From Chloroherpetonaceae bacterium (GTDB lineage Bacteria; Bacteroidota; Chlorobiia; Chlorobiales; Thermochlorobacteraceae), in assembly GCA_025055975.1 (NCBI GenBank), contig JANWWM010000025.1, positions 62,001 through 126,000 on the forward strand: a stretch of 64,000 bases of DNA, read 5' to 3'. The notes beneath the pieces are model-generated. The model was given only the letters and a program-made list of their open reading frames with translations. It searched no databases and was not told where the DNA came from. Made by a program: the position numbers and the translations under genes. Shown here piece after piece: positions 1-9,198 of the stretch (position 1 is the first letter of the stretch; each line of letters begins with the position of its first letter).

Positions 1-702
1 GATGCGCGTCAGTTCCAAGAAATCCTTGCCCGAATCAAACGACACGTGCGAATCGGGATTGTTCCATTGATGATGCACGATGCCAAAGCCCGCCGAGCAA
101 TCGCTGAAGGCGGGAATGAAAATCGGAACGCCTTTGCGATAAGCGGAAAGGATGATGGAATTGGCGTTAGGATGATGCGTTTCCAAGTATTTGCCGAATT
201 CCATCATCAATTCGCGCGAGGAATACGGCTTGGGCGGAAGCGAACCAAAGATTTTGGACGTCGTCTCGTCGCAGATTCGAAGCTCGTCTTCGTCAATGTA
301 GGTGTCGTAGATGCGGTCGATGTGAAGTTCGCGCAAAACCGCGTCGTCGACAAAGGGCGTGCCGATGTAGTGCTTGAAGCCGAGCGCTTCGAAGAAATCT
401 TGGTCGACCATGTTCGCGCCCGTCGAGACGATGGCGTCGACCATATTGTTCTCGACCATATCGATGATGACTTGCTTCAAGCCCGCGCTGATGAGCGAGC
501 CTGCGAGCGTGAGAATGATGGCGCAGTCCTTGTCGGCGAGCATCATCTCGTAGATTTTCGCCGCGCGATGAAGATTCCGCGCTTGAAACGCCATTTTTTC
601 CATCGCCAAAACCATCGGCGCGACATCGTATTTCTTGATGTCGATGTGCTCAATGGTTTCTTTCAAGAAATCCGCTTTGCTGTATGTCTTTTGGTCGTTC
701 AT
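1..702 (-). CDS. Deoxyhypusine synthase-like protein (3' end cut by window edge)
   Basis: The minus strand is open from an ATG at 702 to the window edge, 234 codons without a stop. The translation begins MNDQKTYSKADFLKE and contains LTLAGSLISAG, VSTGANMVDQDF, a GxP-type segment and IPAFSDCSAGFG, which I recognise as the bacterial deoxyhypusine synthase-like family: NAD-dependent enzymes of DHS fold acting on spermidine or putrescine. The C-terminal part with the catalytic lysine lies outside the window, so activity cannot be judged. Bacteria lack eIF5A, so in this family the usual inference is homospermidine or a related polyamine product, not hypusine. The gene lies 48 bases downstream of the SRP RNA on the same strand and may follow it by read-through. 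No strong Shine-Dalgarno precedes the ATG; an in-frame GTG lies two codons upstream. Confidence 0.85.
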   Translation of the reverse strand, partial: MNDQKTYSKADFLKETIEHIDIKKYDVAPMVLAMEKMAFQARNLHRAAKIYEMMLADKDCAIILTLAGSLISAGLKQVIIDMVENNMVDAIVSTGANMVDQDFFEALGFKHYIGTPFVDDAVLRELHIDRIYDTYIDEDELRICDETTSKIFGSLPPKPYSSRELMMEFGKYLETHHPNANSIILSAYRKGVPIFIPAFSDCSAGFGIVHHQWNNPDSHVSFDSGKDFLELTRI

Positions 703-750
703 TTTCACGAGCGTCGTTTGGATGTTGAAAAAAAGATTGCGAATAAAAAA

Positions 751-847
751 GGGCAAGCGGACTATATCACGCGCCCAAACTAACTGGATGCTGCTTCCTT
801 CCGGACCTGACATGGTTGAGTTAGCGGACGCTGTATAGGACTTGCCC
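751..847 (-). ncRNA. ffs: Bacterial small signal recognition particle RNA (4.5S RNA)
   Basis: The minus strand carries the invariant SRP domain IV hairpin, GTCAGGTCCGGAAGGAAGCA, with the GGAA-type loop and the asymmetric A-rich internal loop bound by Ffh. The ends form a perfect 7-bp terminal helix (GGGCAAG with CTTGCCC), which bounds a molecule of about 97 nucleotides. The 3' strand of that helix runs straight into TTTTTTATT, so the terminal stem may also serve as the terminator. The size fits the Alu-less 4.5S form of Gram-negative bacteria. The RNA pairs with Ffh to deliver nascent membrane proteins to FtsY. Confidence 0.95.
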
Positions 848-911
848 GAAACTTAACGCATTTTCGGAAAAATCGTCTGCCGCGAAAAAACCGTCAAAAA
901 ACAGGGACGCA

Positions 912-939
912 AAAATAGCGCATCGGAAAACTTTTGCAA
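912..939 (-). promoter_or_regulatory. Candidate promoter for the SRP RNA
   Basis: The minus strand reads TTGCAA, 16 bases, TATTTT, then TG. It matches four other promoters in this window. The predicted start is about 60 bases before the conserved 5' end of the SRP RNA, which would mean a trimmed precursor. Confidence 0.5.
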
Positions 940-1009
940 ACAATCCGAGAATTTTTCCGCGCCCGTCCTTAACTTTCCCGCCAACGATGTTGCATCAACG
1001 GAACGAAAA

Positions 1010-4000
1010 ATGAACCGACTGTTTGCTACGCTACTTTTTCTCGCCTTGTTTCAACGGGCGAGCGCGCAGACGATCGACACCGTCATCGCCTTTCCAAACT
1101 CAAACTCGTGGAATTTCATCTGGGGCGTTACGCGCGTAGGCGACACGCTCTTTTTGGGCGACGACAACTTCGGCGACATCATCAGGGTTACGGTTCGCGG
1201 CGACACGCTCGGCAGAATCGATTTGCCCAATTTCTACAACTTCAATCACGGCTTGGAGTTCAACGGAACGCATTTCCTCGTCGCGCAAGATTATCGGCTC
1301 GCGGGCGCGCGGCTCTACCGCTTCACGCGACAAGGTCAGGTCGTCGACTCGATTCTCTTTCCGCTCGTCATCGGCGACAACAACGGTCCGCCGATGCGCC
1401 CCGGCGGCATCGGCGACATCGCGCTCGACCGCAACGGGCATCTTTGGTTCGCCGTCTATGAACCCGACAACATTCCGTCGAGCGGCGGCGGCAGTTATCC
1501 TTTCGCTTACGCTTACAAGTGGGATTATGTCAACAACGTCGTGCTCGACACCGTCCCGCTCCACAATGGGCAAGTTCAGGGCATTGCGGTCAAGGGCGAT
1601 ACGCTTTTTTATGTCGGCGACAACTTCCACAACAATCAGCCTGAACGCATCTACGCCGTCAATCTGAATTCGCCCACGAAAGACACGCTGTTCAGTTTTC
1701 CAATGCCCGACCCCGACAACGACCAAGACCCGCGAGGCTTATACTGGGACGGCAGGCATTTGTGGTCAATCGCGTTTCGCGTCGGCAACAACATCAACCG
1801 CTTCCGCGTCATGTATCGCTTTCGCATCGATGGCGGCGGCACGCCGAAAATTTCGCTCTCGACGAGCGCGATAAATTTTGGCAACGTCGTGCTCAATCGG
1901 CGCGATTCCATCGCCTTCACGATTCGCAACATCGGCTCCGCGCCGCTTCGCTTGAACGGATTTGCGACCGCGCCCAATCACGACTTCGGGCTGAACGTCG
2001 GCAACGACACGCTCGCGCCCGGCGCAAGCAAAACGTTCTTCGCCTTCTTTCAACCGCAATCGTTTGGCGACCAAGAAGCCACGTTGCTCATCGCGTCCAA
2101 CGACCCGACCGAGCCGCAAAAAAGCCTGACGATGCGCGGCAGAGGCGTGTTTCAAGGCAAACATCTGCATCTGGGCGCGACGCAACACAACTTCGGCGCG
2201 CGCCGACACAACGCGCGGTGCGGCTACTTCCTCGCGCTTGAAAATCGCGGCACGGATTCGCTTCAAATCGCGGGACTGACGACGAAGAGCGAATTTTTCT
2301 ACGTCGATAGCGTTTCGTTGCAGGCGCTTCCGATTCGACTCGCGCCGCAAACCTCGACGCGCATTCGCGTCTGGTTTCGCGTTCCATCGGCGACGGGCGT
2401 GGTGAGCGACACGCTCTACGTCGTCTCGGACGCAAGCAACGGCGCGGTTCAACGGCTCGCGCTTCGCGGCGAAGGCGTGAGCGTCAATCGCGCGCTCGGC
2501 TCGATTTATTGGCAAGGGCGCGTTCCGCCAAATCCTTTCACGACATTTCAAGACTACTCGCCCGTCTCGATGAAGCCGATTCCCGACGTCAATTACGACG
2601 GCGTGGACGACATCGTCTTGGCGACGGAAAACTACTGGACGATGTGCCTCAACGGCAGCAGTTCCGACAGCATGGACATTCTTTGGCTTTTCAACACGGG
2701 CACGAACAACAACAACGCGGGGTCGGTCGATCGCGTCGGCGCGCTTCAAATCGCGCGTGATTTGAACGGCGATGGCGTTGCGGACGTCGTCATCGGTTGC
2801 GGCGGCGGCAACGAAGAAGTCTATGCCATTTCAGGCAAAGACGGGCGATTGATTTGGCAGTGGGCGTTGTTTGACAGCGTCAATTTCGCGCTGGGCGACA
2901 TCAACGGCATCGACGCGAGCCGCGACTTCAACCTCGACGGCACGGTCGATATTCTCGCCACGTCGTCGGCGACGAACTCCGCAGGCACGCAAGGCAGACG
3001 CTCGGTCTATTGCCTCAACGGACGCACGGGGCAAGTCTTGTGGCAACTGCCGCTCAACTCGTTTGTCGATGGCGTTATCGCCACGTGGCTCGGCGGCGTC
3101 GTGGCGACCAACTCGCAAAGCGACGCGAACAACCTCATCTACGGCTTCGATAGCACGGGCGCGCCGCGTTGGAGTTACAACAACAATCGACCCGTTTGGG
3201 AAATGGCGAAATATCGAACCGCTCCCAACAACGAAACCGTCATTCTCGCCGAAGGCACTTCGACGCTCGCCAATGTCTCCATCAAAGCCCTGAACGCGCA
3301 AACGGGACAACTCTTGTGGACGGGCGCGACGGGAAGCGGCTTTTACACCGACGTCAAATTGATTGCCGACCTCACGAACGATGGCATTCCCGAAGTCATC
3401 GCCGCAGGCGGTTACAGCGCTTTCGTGCTGAACGGCGCGACGGGCGCGACGCTCTGGCAAACGCCGCTCGGAAGCATCACGCTTGGAGTCGCCGAAATTC
3501 GCAAAGGCAATCGCGGCATTGATGGCGTGCCCATTCCCGTCGCCTTCGCCACGCTCGACAACCGCGTCTTGATTTACGACGCGCAAACGGGACAACAGCG
3601 CTTCGCCTTCAACACGGGAACGGGCGCAAACGGCACGGCGGCAGAGCAAATCAGCGTGATTGACGACATCAATCCCGATTTCACGGCGGACTTCGTCGTT
3701 ACCTCGCGCGACGGCAGAATTTGGTGCCTATCGGGCGGCGCGGGCTTGAGTTCAACGCCTGAACGCGTCTCGCCACAGCCGCTCGCGTTTTCGCTCGAAC
3801 AAAACTATCCGAACCCGTTTAATCCGACCACCGTCATTCGCTATCAACTGCCAAAGGCGAGCGATGTCGCGCTCGAACTCTTCGACGTGTTAGGCAGAAA
3901 GGTGGCGACGCTCCTCAACGCTCGACAAAGCGCGGGAACGCATCTCTACGCGCTGGACGCGACGCGCTTCGGACTCGCGTCCGGGGTTTATTTTTATCGT

Positions 4001-4051
4001 TTGCAAGCGGGCGAATTTTCTTCAACCAAAAAGATGCTGTTCCTGAAATGA
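1010..4051 (+). CDS. Secreted beta-propeller protein with T9SS type A sorting domain
   Basis: A 1013-residue exported protein. Residues 1-20 are a signal peptide ending ASA-Q. Residues about 21-290 look like a propeller-type repeat region (LFYVGDNF, DPRGLYWDG). About 285-500 hold two choice-of-anchor/ASH-like immunoglobulin domains (INFGNV and HNFGARR starts, GRGV and GEGV ends). About 510-910 are PQQ/FG-GAP-like propeller repeats, with calcium-loop-like DVNYDGVDD and DLNGDGVAD and repeated YAISGKDG and CLNGRTGQ segments. About 925-1013 are the canonical T9SS sorting domain (NYPNPFNPTTVIRYQLP, DVLGRKV, GVYFYRLQ). In this family the C-terminal domain is cleaved after outer-membrane passage and the protein is anchored or released. 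The substrate is unknown. The stop overlaps the start of the next gene by four bases. Confidence 0.9.
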   Translation: MNRLFATLLFLALFQRASAQTIDTVIAFPNSNSWNFIWGVTRVGDTLFLGDDNFGDIIRVTVRGDTLGRIDLPNFYNFNHGLEFNGTHFLVAQDYRLAGARLYRFTRQGQVVDSILFPLVIGDNNGPPMRPGGIGDIALDRNGHLWFAVYEPDNIPSSGGGSYPFAYAYKWDYVNNVVLDTVPLHNGQVQGIAVKGDTLFYVGDNFHNNQPERIYAVNLNSPTKDTLFSFPMPDPDNDQDPRGLYWDGRHLWSIAFRVGNNINRFRVMYRFRIDGGGTPKISLSTSAINFGNVVLNRRDSIAFTIRNIGSAPLRLNGFATAPNHDFGLNVGNDTLAPGASKTFFAFFQPQSFGDQEATLLIASNDPTEPQKSLTMRGRGVFQGKHLHLGATQHNFGARRHNARCGYFLALENRGTDSLQIAGLTTKSEFFYVDSVSLQALPIRLAPQTSTRIRVWFRVPSATGVVSDTLYVVSDASNGAVQRLALRGEGVSVNRALGSIYWQGRVPPNPFTTFQDYSPVSMKPIPDVNYDGVDDIVLATENYWTMCLNGSSSDSMDILWLFNTGTNNNNAGSVDRVGALQIARDLNGDGVADVVIGCGGGNEEVYAISGKDGRLIWQWALFDSVNFALGDINGIDASRDFNLDGTVDILATSSATNSAGTQGRRSVYCLNGRTGQVLWQLPLNSFVDGVIATWLGGVVATNSQSDANNLIYGFDSTGAPRWSYNNNRPVWEMAKYRTAPNNETVILAEGTSTLANVSIKALNAQTGQLLWTGATGSGFYTDVKLIADLTNDGIPEVIAAGGYSAFVLNGATGATLWQTPLGSITLGVAEIRKGNRGIDGVPIPVAFATLDNRVLIYDAQTGQQRFAFNTGTGANGTAAEQISVIDDINPDFTADFVVTSRDGRIWCLSGGAGLSSTPERVSPQPLAFSLEQNYPNPFNPTTVIRYQLPKASDVALELFDVLGRKVATLLNARQSAGTHLYALDATRFGLASGVYFYRLQAGEFSSTKKMLFLK

Positions 4052-4773
4052 GTTTGGCGGAGCAAGTCGAGTGGGCGCAAAAAATTCGCGCCTTCACGGG
4101 CATCGAGCGCGATTTCGTCGCGTTGAAGTTTTGCCAAACCCTTGCCGACGTGCCCTCTTGGGCGACGCGCTATCAAGGCAAGGGCATTTATTGCGGAATG
4201 TGGAAAGAGGTCTCGAACTATCCGCAACCGTTCTACACCGTTCCCGACGACCACATCTGCGCGGGCGGAACGAGTTACACGGGAATGGGTCAGAAAGATT
4301 TGCCGCCGAAGATGATTGAGCACGGTTGGAATATGCTCGTGGGCGAAGGCAAAATTTACTACTCCCGCGAATCCGTAACGAAGTGCCAAGAAAGCGTGCC
4401 GCATAGTTTCAAGAAGGAAAAGCGTTTTGAGGCGACCGTGATGGGCAGATTGGAGCAGGTGGAAAATCCCGACGTCGTCTTGTTCTTCTGCAACGGACGG
4501 CAGTTGGAATGGCTCTGCCACGCATACAGTTTTGAATCGGGCGAGTTGGTGCATGGGTTGGCGGGTTTGTCGCTGTGCGCGCTCGTCGTGCCGCAACCGT
4601 ATTTGGCGCGAAAGCCCATCTTCTCGCCAGGCGATTTGTCGGGCAGAGAACTGGCGCGAATGAACGACGGCGAGATGTGCGTCGCCTTCCCGTTCAGCGA
4701 CATTCCGACGCTGGCGCGGAACTTGTATCGCATCAAAAAGTTCGAAGACTTGCCAAAATCGTTGCTCCGATGA
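4048..4773 (+). CDS. DUF169 domain protein
   Basis: A 241-residue protein without signal peptide or membrane segment. The whole length matches the DUF169 family as I know it: conserved cysteines in YCGMW, DHICAGG and TKCQESVP, a LFFCN segment and the C-terminal FPFSDIPTLARNL block. The family is widespread in anaerobes and archaea and has no established reaction; the conserved cysteines suggest metal or cofactor binding, which is inference. The ATG shares four bases (ATGA) with the stop of the T9SS cargo gene, and its own TGA overlaps the trpC start, so the three genes look translationally coupled. Confidence 0.8.
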   Translation: MSLAEQVEWAQKIRAFTGIERDFVALKFCQTLADVPSWATRYQGKGIYCGMWKEVSNYPQPFYTVPDDHICAGGTSYTGMGQKDLPPKMIEHGWNMLVGEGKIYYSRESVTKCQESVPHSFKKEKRFEATVMGRLEQVENPDVVLFFCNGRQLEWLCHAYSFESGELVHGLAGLSLCALVVPQPYLARKPIFSPGDLSGRELARMNDGEMCVAFPFSDIPTLARNLYRIKKFEDLPKSLLR

Positions 4774-5555
4774 CCTACCTCGACAAAATCCTTGACGAAA
4801 AGCGACGCGAAGTCGCCGCCCTCAAACTGCGCGGCGTCGCGCGAACCTTCGAAGCGGAGCGCAGGCATCTTCCCAAGACGCGCGATTTTGCCGCCGCCAT
4901 CAAGCGCGATTCGGAGCGCGTGCGTCTCATCGCCGAACTCAAAAAAGCCTCGCCGTCGCGCGGCGTCATCGTGGAAAACTTCGACCCCATCGAGCGCGCC
5001 GAAACTTACCTTGAACTTGGCGCGTCGGCGTTTTCCGTGCTCACCGACGAGAGATTCTTTCAAGGCAAAATCGCCTATCTCGAACAAGTCCGCTCGCGCT
5101 ACGAACTGCCCGTTTTGCGAAAGGATTTTATCATCGATGAAACGCAACTCTTGGAGACGCGCTTAATAGGCGCGGACGCGACGTTGCTCATCGTCGCCGC
5201 GTTGGACAACGCCAAACTGCGAGACTTCCTGCAACTCTCGAAGGAAATTGGCTTGCACGCTTTGACGGAAGTCCACGACGAGTGGGAGTTGGAGCGCGCG
5301 ATGAAATGCGACGCGATCATCGTCGGCGTCAACAACCGCGACCTGCGCGATTTCAGCGTCTCGCTCGAAACGTCGCTTCGCGTCAAGAAGGAAATTCCGA
5401 AGGAAGTCATCTCCGTCTCGGAGAGCGGCATTCAAACGAAGGCGGATTTGGCGAAAATTGAAGCGGCGGGCTTCGACGCGGTTTTGATTGGCGAAGGCTT
5501 GACGCGCGAAAGCGATTTGACGAACTACTGGAAACAGGAAAGCGACGTTCAGTAA
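4770..5555 (+). CDS. trpC: Indole-3-glycerol phosphate synthase
   Basis: A 261-residue TIM-barrel enzyme that closes 1-(o-carboxyphenylamino)-1-deoxyribulose 5-phosphate to indole-3-glycerol phosphate in tryptophan synthesis. Family motifs are intact: AELKKASPSRG at 55-65 (Glu56, Lys58), LTDERFF at 91-97, LRKDF at 116-120 with the catalytic-type Lys118, TEVHD with Glu167, GVNNRDL at 186-192 and VSESGI near 215. The start was chosen at 4770 because it overlaps the preceding TGA as ATGA and gives the usual length of about 260 residues; the frame is open further upstream but that extension is arginine-rich shadow. No other trp gene is nearby, so the pathway is dispersed. Confidence 0.97.
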   Translation: MTYLDKILDEKRREVAALKLRGVARTFEAERRHLPKTRDFAAAIKRDSERVRLIAELKKASPSRGVIVENFDPIERAETYLELGASAFSVLTDERFFQGKIAYLEQVRSRYELPVLRKDFIIDETQLLETRLIGADATLLIVAALDNAKLRDFLQLSKEIGLHALTEVHDEWELERAMKCDAIIVGVNNRDLRDFSVSLETSLRVKKEIPKEVISVSESGIQTKADLAKIEAAGFDAVLIGEGLTRESDLTNYWKQESDVQ

Positions 5556-5607
5556 CGGTTCGCTCGCCAAGCCTTGCCGTCAGTTTGGCGCAAGCGAAAA
5601 TCGCGCC

Positions 5608-6123
<516 letters not shown>

Positions 6124-6552
6124 CGTCGAGAAGATTTTGAAGTTTTGAAAGGACAACGCTGAAAACGAATCGAGGCGCGAATTCATTTCAACGAAAACAA
6201 AACGCGCCGCCCCTAGCCTTGGGGGTTTGGAGCGACGCGGACGAGCGCGCGAAACGCTGGTGGCGCAAAGACGAAAAACGCGCTCGAATCAAACTTTCAT
6301 CGCGTTCTTCGGAAAAACTGAACGACGCGACGACGCTTTGATTGTCTTCGTCTGAAAACGTTGCGTCGTTGGTGGCGATGACATTGAGAGCAATTATCGG
6401 AGAAAGGCGAGAGGCAGTTGTCAGAAAGCCGTCAAATGATTGTCAAAAATTCGTCAAATCGTATTTTTGCGGCGGATTCCTTTCCCAAAGTCTTGCCGAA
6501 ACTTTTGGCGCGCGGGTTTCGAAAGCCCGTTCCGAACTCAACTGAACGCGCT
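6124..6552. other. Intergenic region, divergent
   Basis: These 429 bases separate the divergent glutathione peroxidase and DUF6175 genes. They contain one of only two CTAG tetranucleotides I could find in the window (6213-6216), inside a small CCCC/GGGG hairpin, and a good promoter at 6440-6467. I see no credible small gene or RNA. Confidence 0.5.
6440..6467 (+). promoter_or_regulatory. Promoter for the DUF6175/LPP20 genes
   Basis: TTGTCA, 16 bases, TATTTT, followed by TG, which also fits the Bacteroidetes/Chlorobi TAnnTTTG form. The ATG at 6553 leaves a leader of about 75 bases. Confidence 0.6.
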
Positions 6553-7791
6553 ATGCGAATTTTATTGGCGTCCCTTTCAATCGCGTTTTTCGTCTTGTCG
6601 GGGCGTTCGTCCGTCTTGGCGCAATTGCCGCAGTCGCGCGAGGTCGTCTTCGTCGAGACCTTTTCCGCGTCGGAAGTCGCGCTCAAAGCCAAAGGAATCG
6701 GGAAGGAAGTCGACGACGCGGAAAACGACGCGCGCAAAGCCGCGATTTATTATGTGCTTTACGGCGGAACTGACGCGCTCCTGCAAACCGACGAAGAGAA
6801 AGCCAACTTCAAGCGCATCGAGAACGAATTTTTCGATCTTGCCAACGTCAATCGCTACATCACCTTTTTTGGCAACGAAATGCTCTCGCGCGTGCGCCTG
6901 CGCGACGGCGTGAAGATCGAGAAGTTCGTGCGCGTCGACAAGGAAAAACTCGCGCAAGATCTCGCCAAACGCGGCGTCATCGCCGCGCGCGCCGACCTTG
7001 CCGAAGCCGTTGGCAATCCCGTCATTATGGTTTTGCCCGAAGTCCCCAAAGGACAAAGCCCCATCGAAGCCCTGCAAAACGATTCCGAACTGAAAAAAGG
7101 CGCCGAAGTCATCGAATCCTATCTCAGCGCGCGCAAATACAACGTCGAAGTTCCCGAACAGCGTCAAGTTCTCGCCGACCTTGTCGAAGCGCAATCGTCG
7201 CTAAGCAACATCGAGACCGACATCGTCTATCAACTCGCGCTCACGATCGGGGCGGACATTTACATCACCTACACGGTGCAAATCGAAAAGGGAAAATTCG
7301 GCAACAAAGCGAGCGTGGGGTGCCGCGCCTTCGAAACCACGACGGGACGCTTGCTCGGCGCGGAAACGGGTTACAGCCCTGAACGCCCCTCGACCGCCAC
7401 CGCCGCGCTCATCGAGGAAGCGATGAACTCCGCCATCGACAAAACCCTTGCGCGCCTCGACGCATATTGGAAACAAGACCTTGAACGCGGTCAACAATAC
7501 AAACTCATCTTTCGCATCGTCGGCGAATACAAAGACCTCTTCGAAATCGGCGACGCGGTCGAGGAAGTTTTGAAAAAGAATTTCACGAACTCGCGCCAGC
7601 TTGCCGCCACGGAGCGCGCGCTCGACTACGTGATTTGGCAACGCGAGCACGACACGCCCACGAAACTGTATCGCGCGCTCGAGAAAGCCATCAACGCGCA
7701 TCCGACGATTCGCAAAAACTTCGCCAAACTCAAACGCATCAGCGTCAATCGCAAACTGCTCTTGCTGGCGATCGACAACGCGCAAGAATGA
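6553..7791 (+). CDS. DUF6175-like exported protein
   Basis: A 412-residue protein with signal peptide (residues 1 to about 24, ending VLAQ). It starts with a segment resembling LPP20/FlgT N-terminal domains (GIGKEVDDAENDARKAAI, about residues 45-140) and continues with VIMVLPEVPKGQSPIEAL and an alpha/beta region (IVYQLALTIGADIYITYTV) that I associate with DUF6175 of Bacteroidetes/Chlorobi; that assignment is from memory and moderately certain. A periplasmic or outer-membrane-associated place is likely; no enzyme motif is visible. The start at 6553 was chosen for the signal peptide. The stop overlaps a possible upstream start of the LPP20 gene (ATGA at 7788), so the two are probably coupled. 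Confidence 0.7.
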   Translation: MRILLASLSIAFFVLSGRSSVLAQLPQSREVVFVETFSASEVALKAKGIGKEVDDAENDARKAAIYYVLYGGTDALLQTDEEKANFKRIENEFFDLANVNRYITFFGNEMLSRVRLRDGVKIEKFVRVDKEKLAQDLAKRGVIAARADLAEAVGNPVIMVLPEVPKGQSPIEALQNDSELKKGAEVIESYLSARKYNVEVPEQRQVLADLVEAQSSLSNIETDIVYQLALTIGADIYITYTVQIEKGKFGNKASVGCRAFETTTGRLLGAETGYSPERPSTATAALIEEAMNSAIDKTLARLDAYWKQDLERGQQYKLIFRIVGEYKDLFEIGDAVEEVLKKNFTNSRQLAATERALDYVIWQREHDTPTKLYRALEKAINAHPTIRKNFAKLKRISVNRKLLLLAIDNAQE

Positions 7792-7799
7792 TTCCAACG

Positions 7800-9164
7800 A
7801 TGAAACGCATCACGATTCTGCTTCTTTTCGCAACGCTCTCGGCGTGCTCGTCGCAGCGCTTGGCGGCGCAAACGCCCGAATGGGTCGAGCGCAACGCCGA
7901 CAAACGCTTTCCGCCCGACCGCTACTGGATTGGCATATCGAGCGCCGTCGGCAACGATGCCGAAGAAAAAGCCAAAGAATCCGCCATCAAGCAAATCGCC
8001 GCGCAGTTCAAAACCCTCGTCAAAGCCAAAACCACGTTCACGAAACGCGAGGAAATCGAGGGCGGCGCGTCCAAACTCTCCGAGACCTACGAGGAAAAAA
8101 TCAACAACTACATCGAGAACGTGGAACTGACGGGCGCGCGCATCGTCGAGACGCACAAGCAAGGCATTCGCGTCTTCGCGCTCGCGGCGCTTGAAAAAGA
8201 GGCGTTTCTGCGCCCGCTTCGGCGCGAATTGCAAGCCTACCAGAAGTCGCTCTCGGAGCGATTGAAAACGGCGGAGTCGTTTGCGAGTTCAGACCTATCC
8301 AGCGCCATCAACGCTTACCTTGAAGTCCTGAACGCGCTCGAAGAAGCCGAGCCCAAGCGAGAATTCTTCAATCGCGTTTCGGGCGAAGTTTTCGAATTCT
8401 CCAACGACGTTCAGCCTGCGGCGGTGGAAGCGGCGATGCGAAAGGCGTTGAGCGAGGCGCGCTTGACGATGGTTTCAGGCAACAATCAAAAAGGCGAGTT
8501 GGGCAAAGCCTTCGCGCAACCGTTGGTCGTGAAAGCGACGAACAAAAGCGGCGCCGCCTTGCGCGGCTTGCCCATCGTTTTCGTGGCGGGCGAAACGGAG
8601 TTGGGCAAGGCGATCACAAACGACGAGGGCGTTGCCTCGTTTAGCCCCGTCGCCCAAGCCGACGGCGTTCAAGGCGGAAAAGGAAAAATCGTCGCCGCGC
8701 TTGAAATGAAGAACCTCTCGCCGCGCATGCGAGACGAAGTCCGTCAAAACGCATCGGTTACGTTCGAGTTCGCGCTCGATGCCTCGTCGTTCTTATGCGA
8801 ATTGGATTTGAGCGAAATCGAAGATGAACGCGCTCGACGCTCGCTTGAACAAAAGCTTGCGGACGCGCTCGCAAAGAACGGAGCGACGCTCAAACGCGGC
8901 GCGCCCTTGATTGCCAAAGCCGTCGTCGTCGCCCGCGAAGCCGCGTCGGTGCAAGGAATGAGCGGCGAGGTCGTCGTGCAAGACGTCACGCTCACGCTTC
9001 AATTTCAGCGTCGGGGCGGAAGCGCGCTAAGTTCGGTTTCTTTCGCGGCGAAAGGCTTGGGCAAAGACAAAGAGAGCGCCATCGCCAAGGCGCTTAGCGA
9101 CATTCGCATTTCTCCCTCTCGTTTCGCCGAGCCTATCGCAAAAGCGCGGAGCGCGACGGAATGA
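7800..9164 (+). CDS. LPP20-family lipoprotein with Ig-like middle domain
   Basis: A 454-residue lipoprotein: MKRITILLLFATLSAC gives a lipobox (LSAC, lipidated Cys16). Residues about 28-145 resemble the LPP20 domain (PEWVERNADKRFPPDRYW, then AEEKAKESAIKQIAAQF). A helical stretch follows, then near 240-310 a segment like a bacterial Ig domain (ATNKSGAALRGLPIVFV, TNDEGVASF). The C-terminal 120 residues hold an alpha/beta region of FlgT/CsgG-like character. No catalytic motif is seen. The start at 7800 gives the best signal; an in-frame ATG at 7788 overlaps the preceding stop. It is probably an envelope partner of the DUF6175 protein. Confidence 0.75.
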   Translation: MKRITILLLFATLSACSSQRLAAQTPEWVERNADKRFPPDRYWIGISSAVGNDAEEKAKESAIKQIAAQFKTLVKAKTTFTKREEIEGGASKLSETYEEKINNYIENVELTGARIVETHKQGIRVFALAALEKEAFLRPLRRELQAYQKSLSERLKTAESFASSDLSSAINAYLEVLNALEEAEPKREFFNRVSGEVFEFSNDVQPAAVEAAMRKALSEARLTMVSGNNQKGELGKAFAQPLVVKATNKSGAALRGLPIVFVAGETELGKAITNDEGVASFSPVAQADGVQGGKGKIVAALEMKNLSPRMRDEVRQNASVTFEFALDASSFLCELDLSEIEDERARRSLEQKLADALAKNGATLKRGAPLIAKAVVVAREAASVQGMSGEVVVQDVTLTLQFQRRGGSALSSVSFAAKGLGKDKESAIAKALSDIRISPSRFAEPIAKARSATE

Positions 9165-9198
9165 TCGCGCAAAAGGCTGAACGATTCCATCTCGCCAA

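Noticed and set aside
46-783. Plus-strand open frame over the deoxyhypusine-synthase-like gene and the SRP RNA
   Set aside because: The sense product on the minus strand has clear family motifs and the SRP RNA is unmistakable, so this frame is a shadow.
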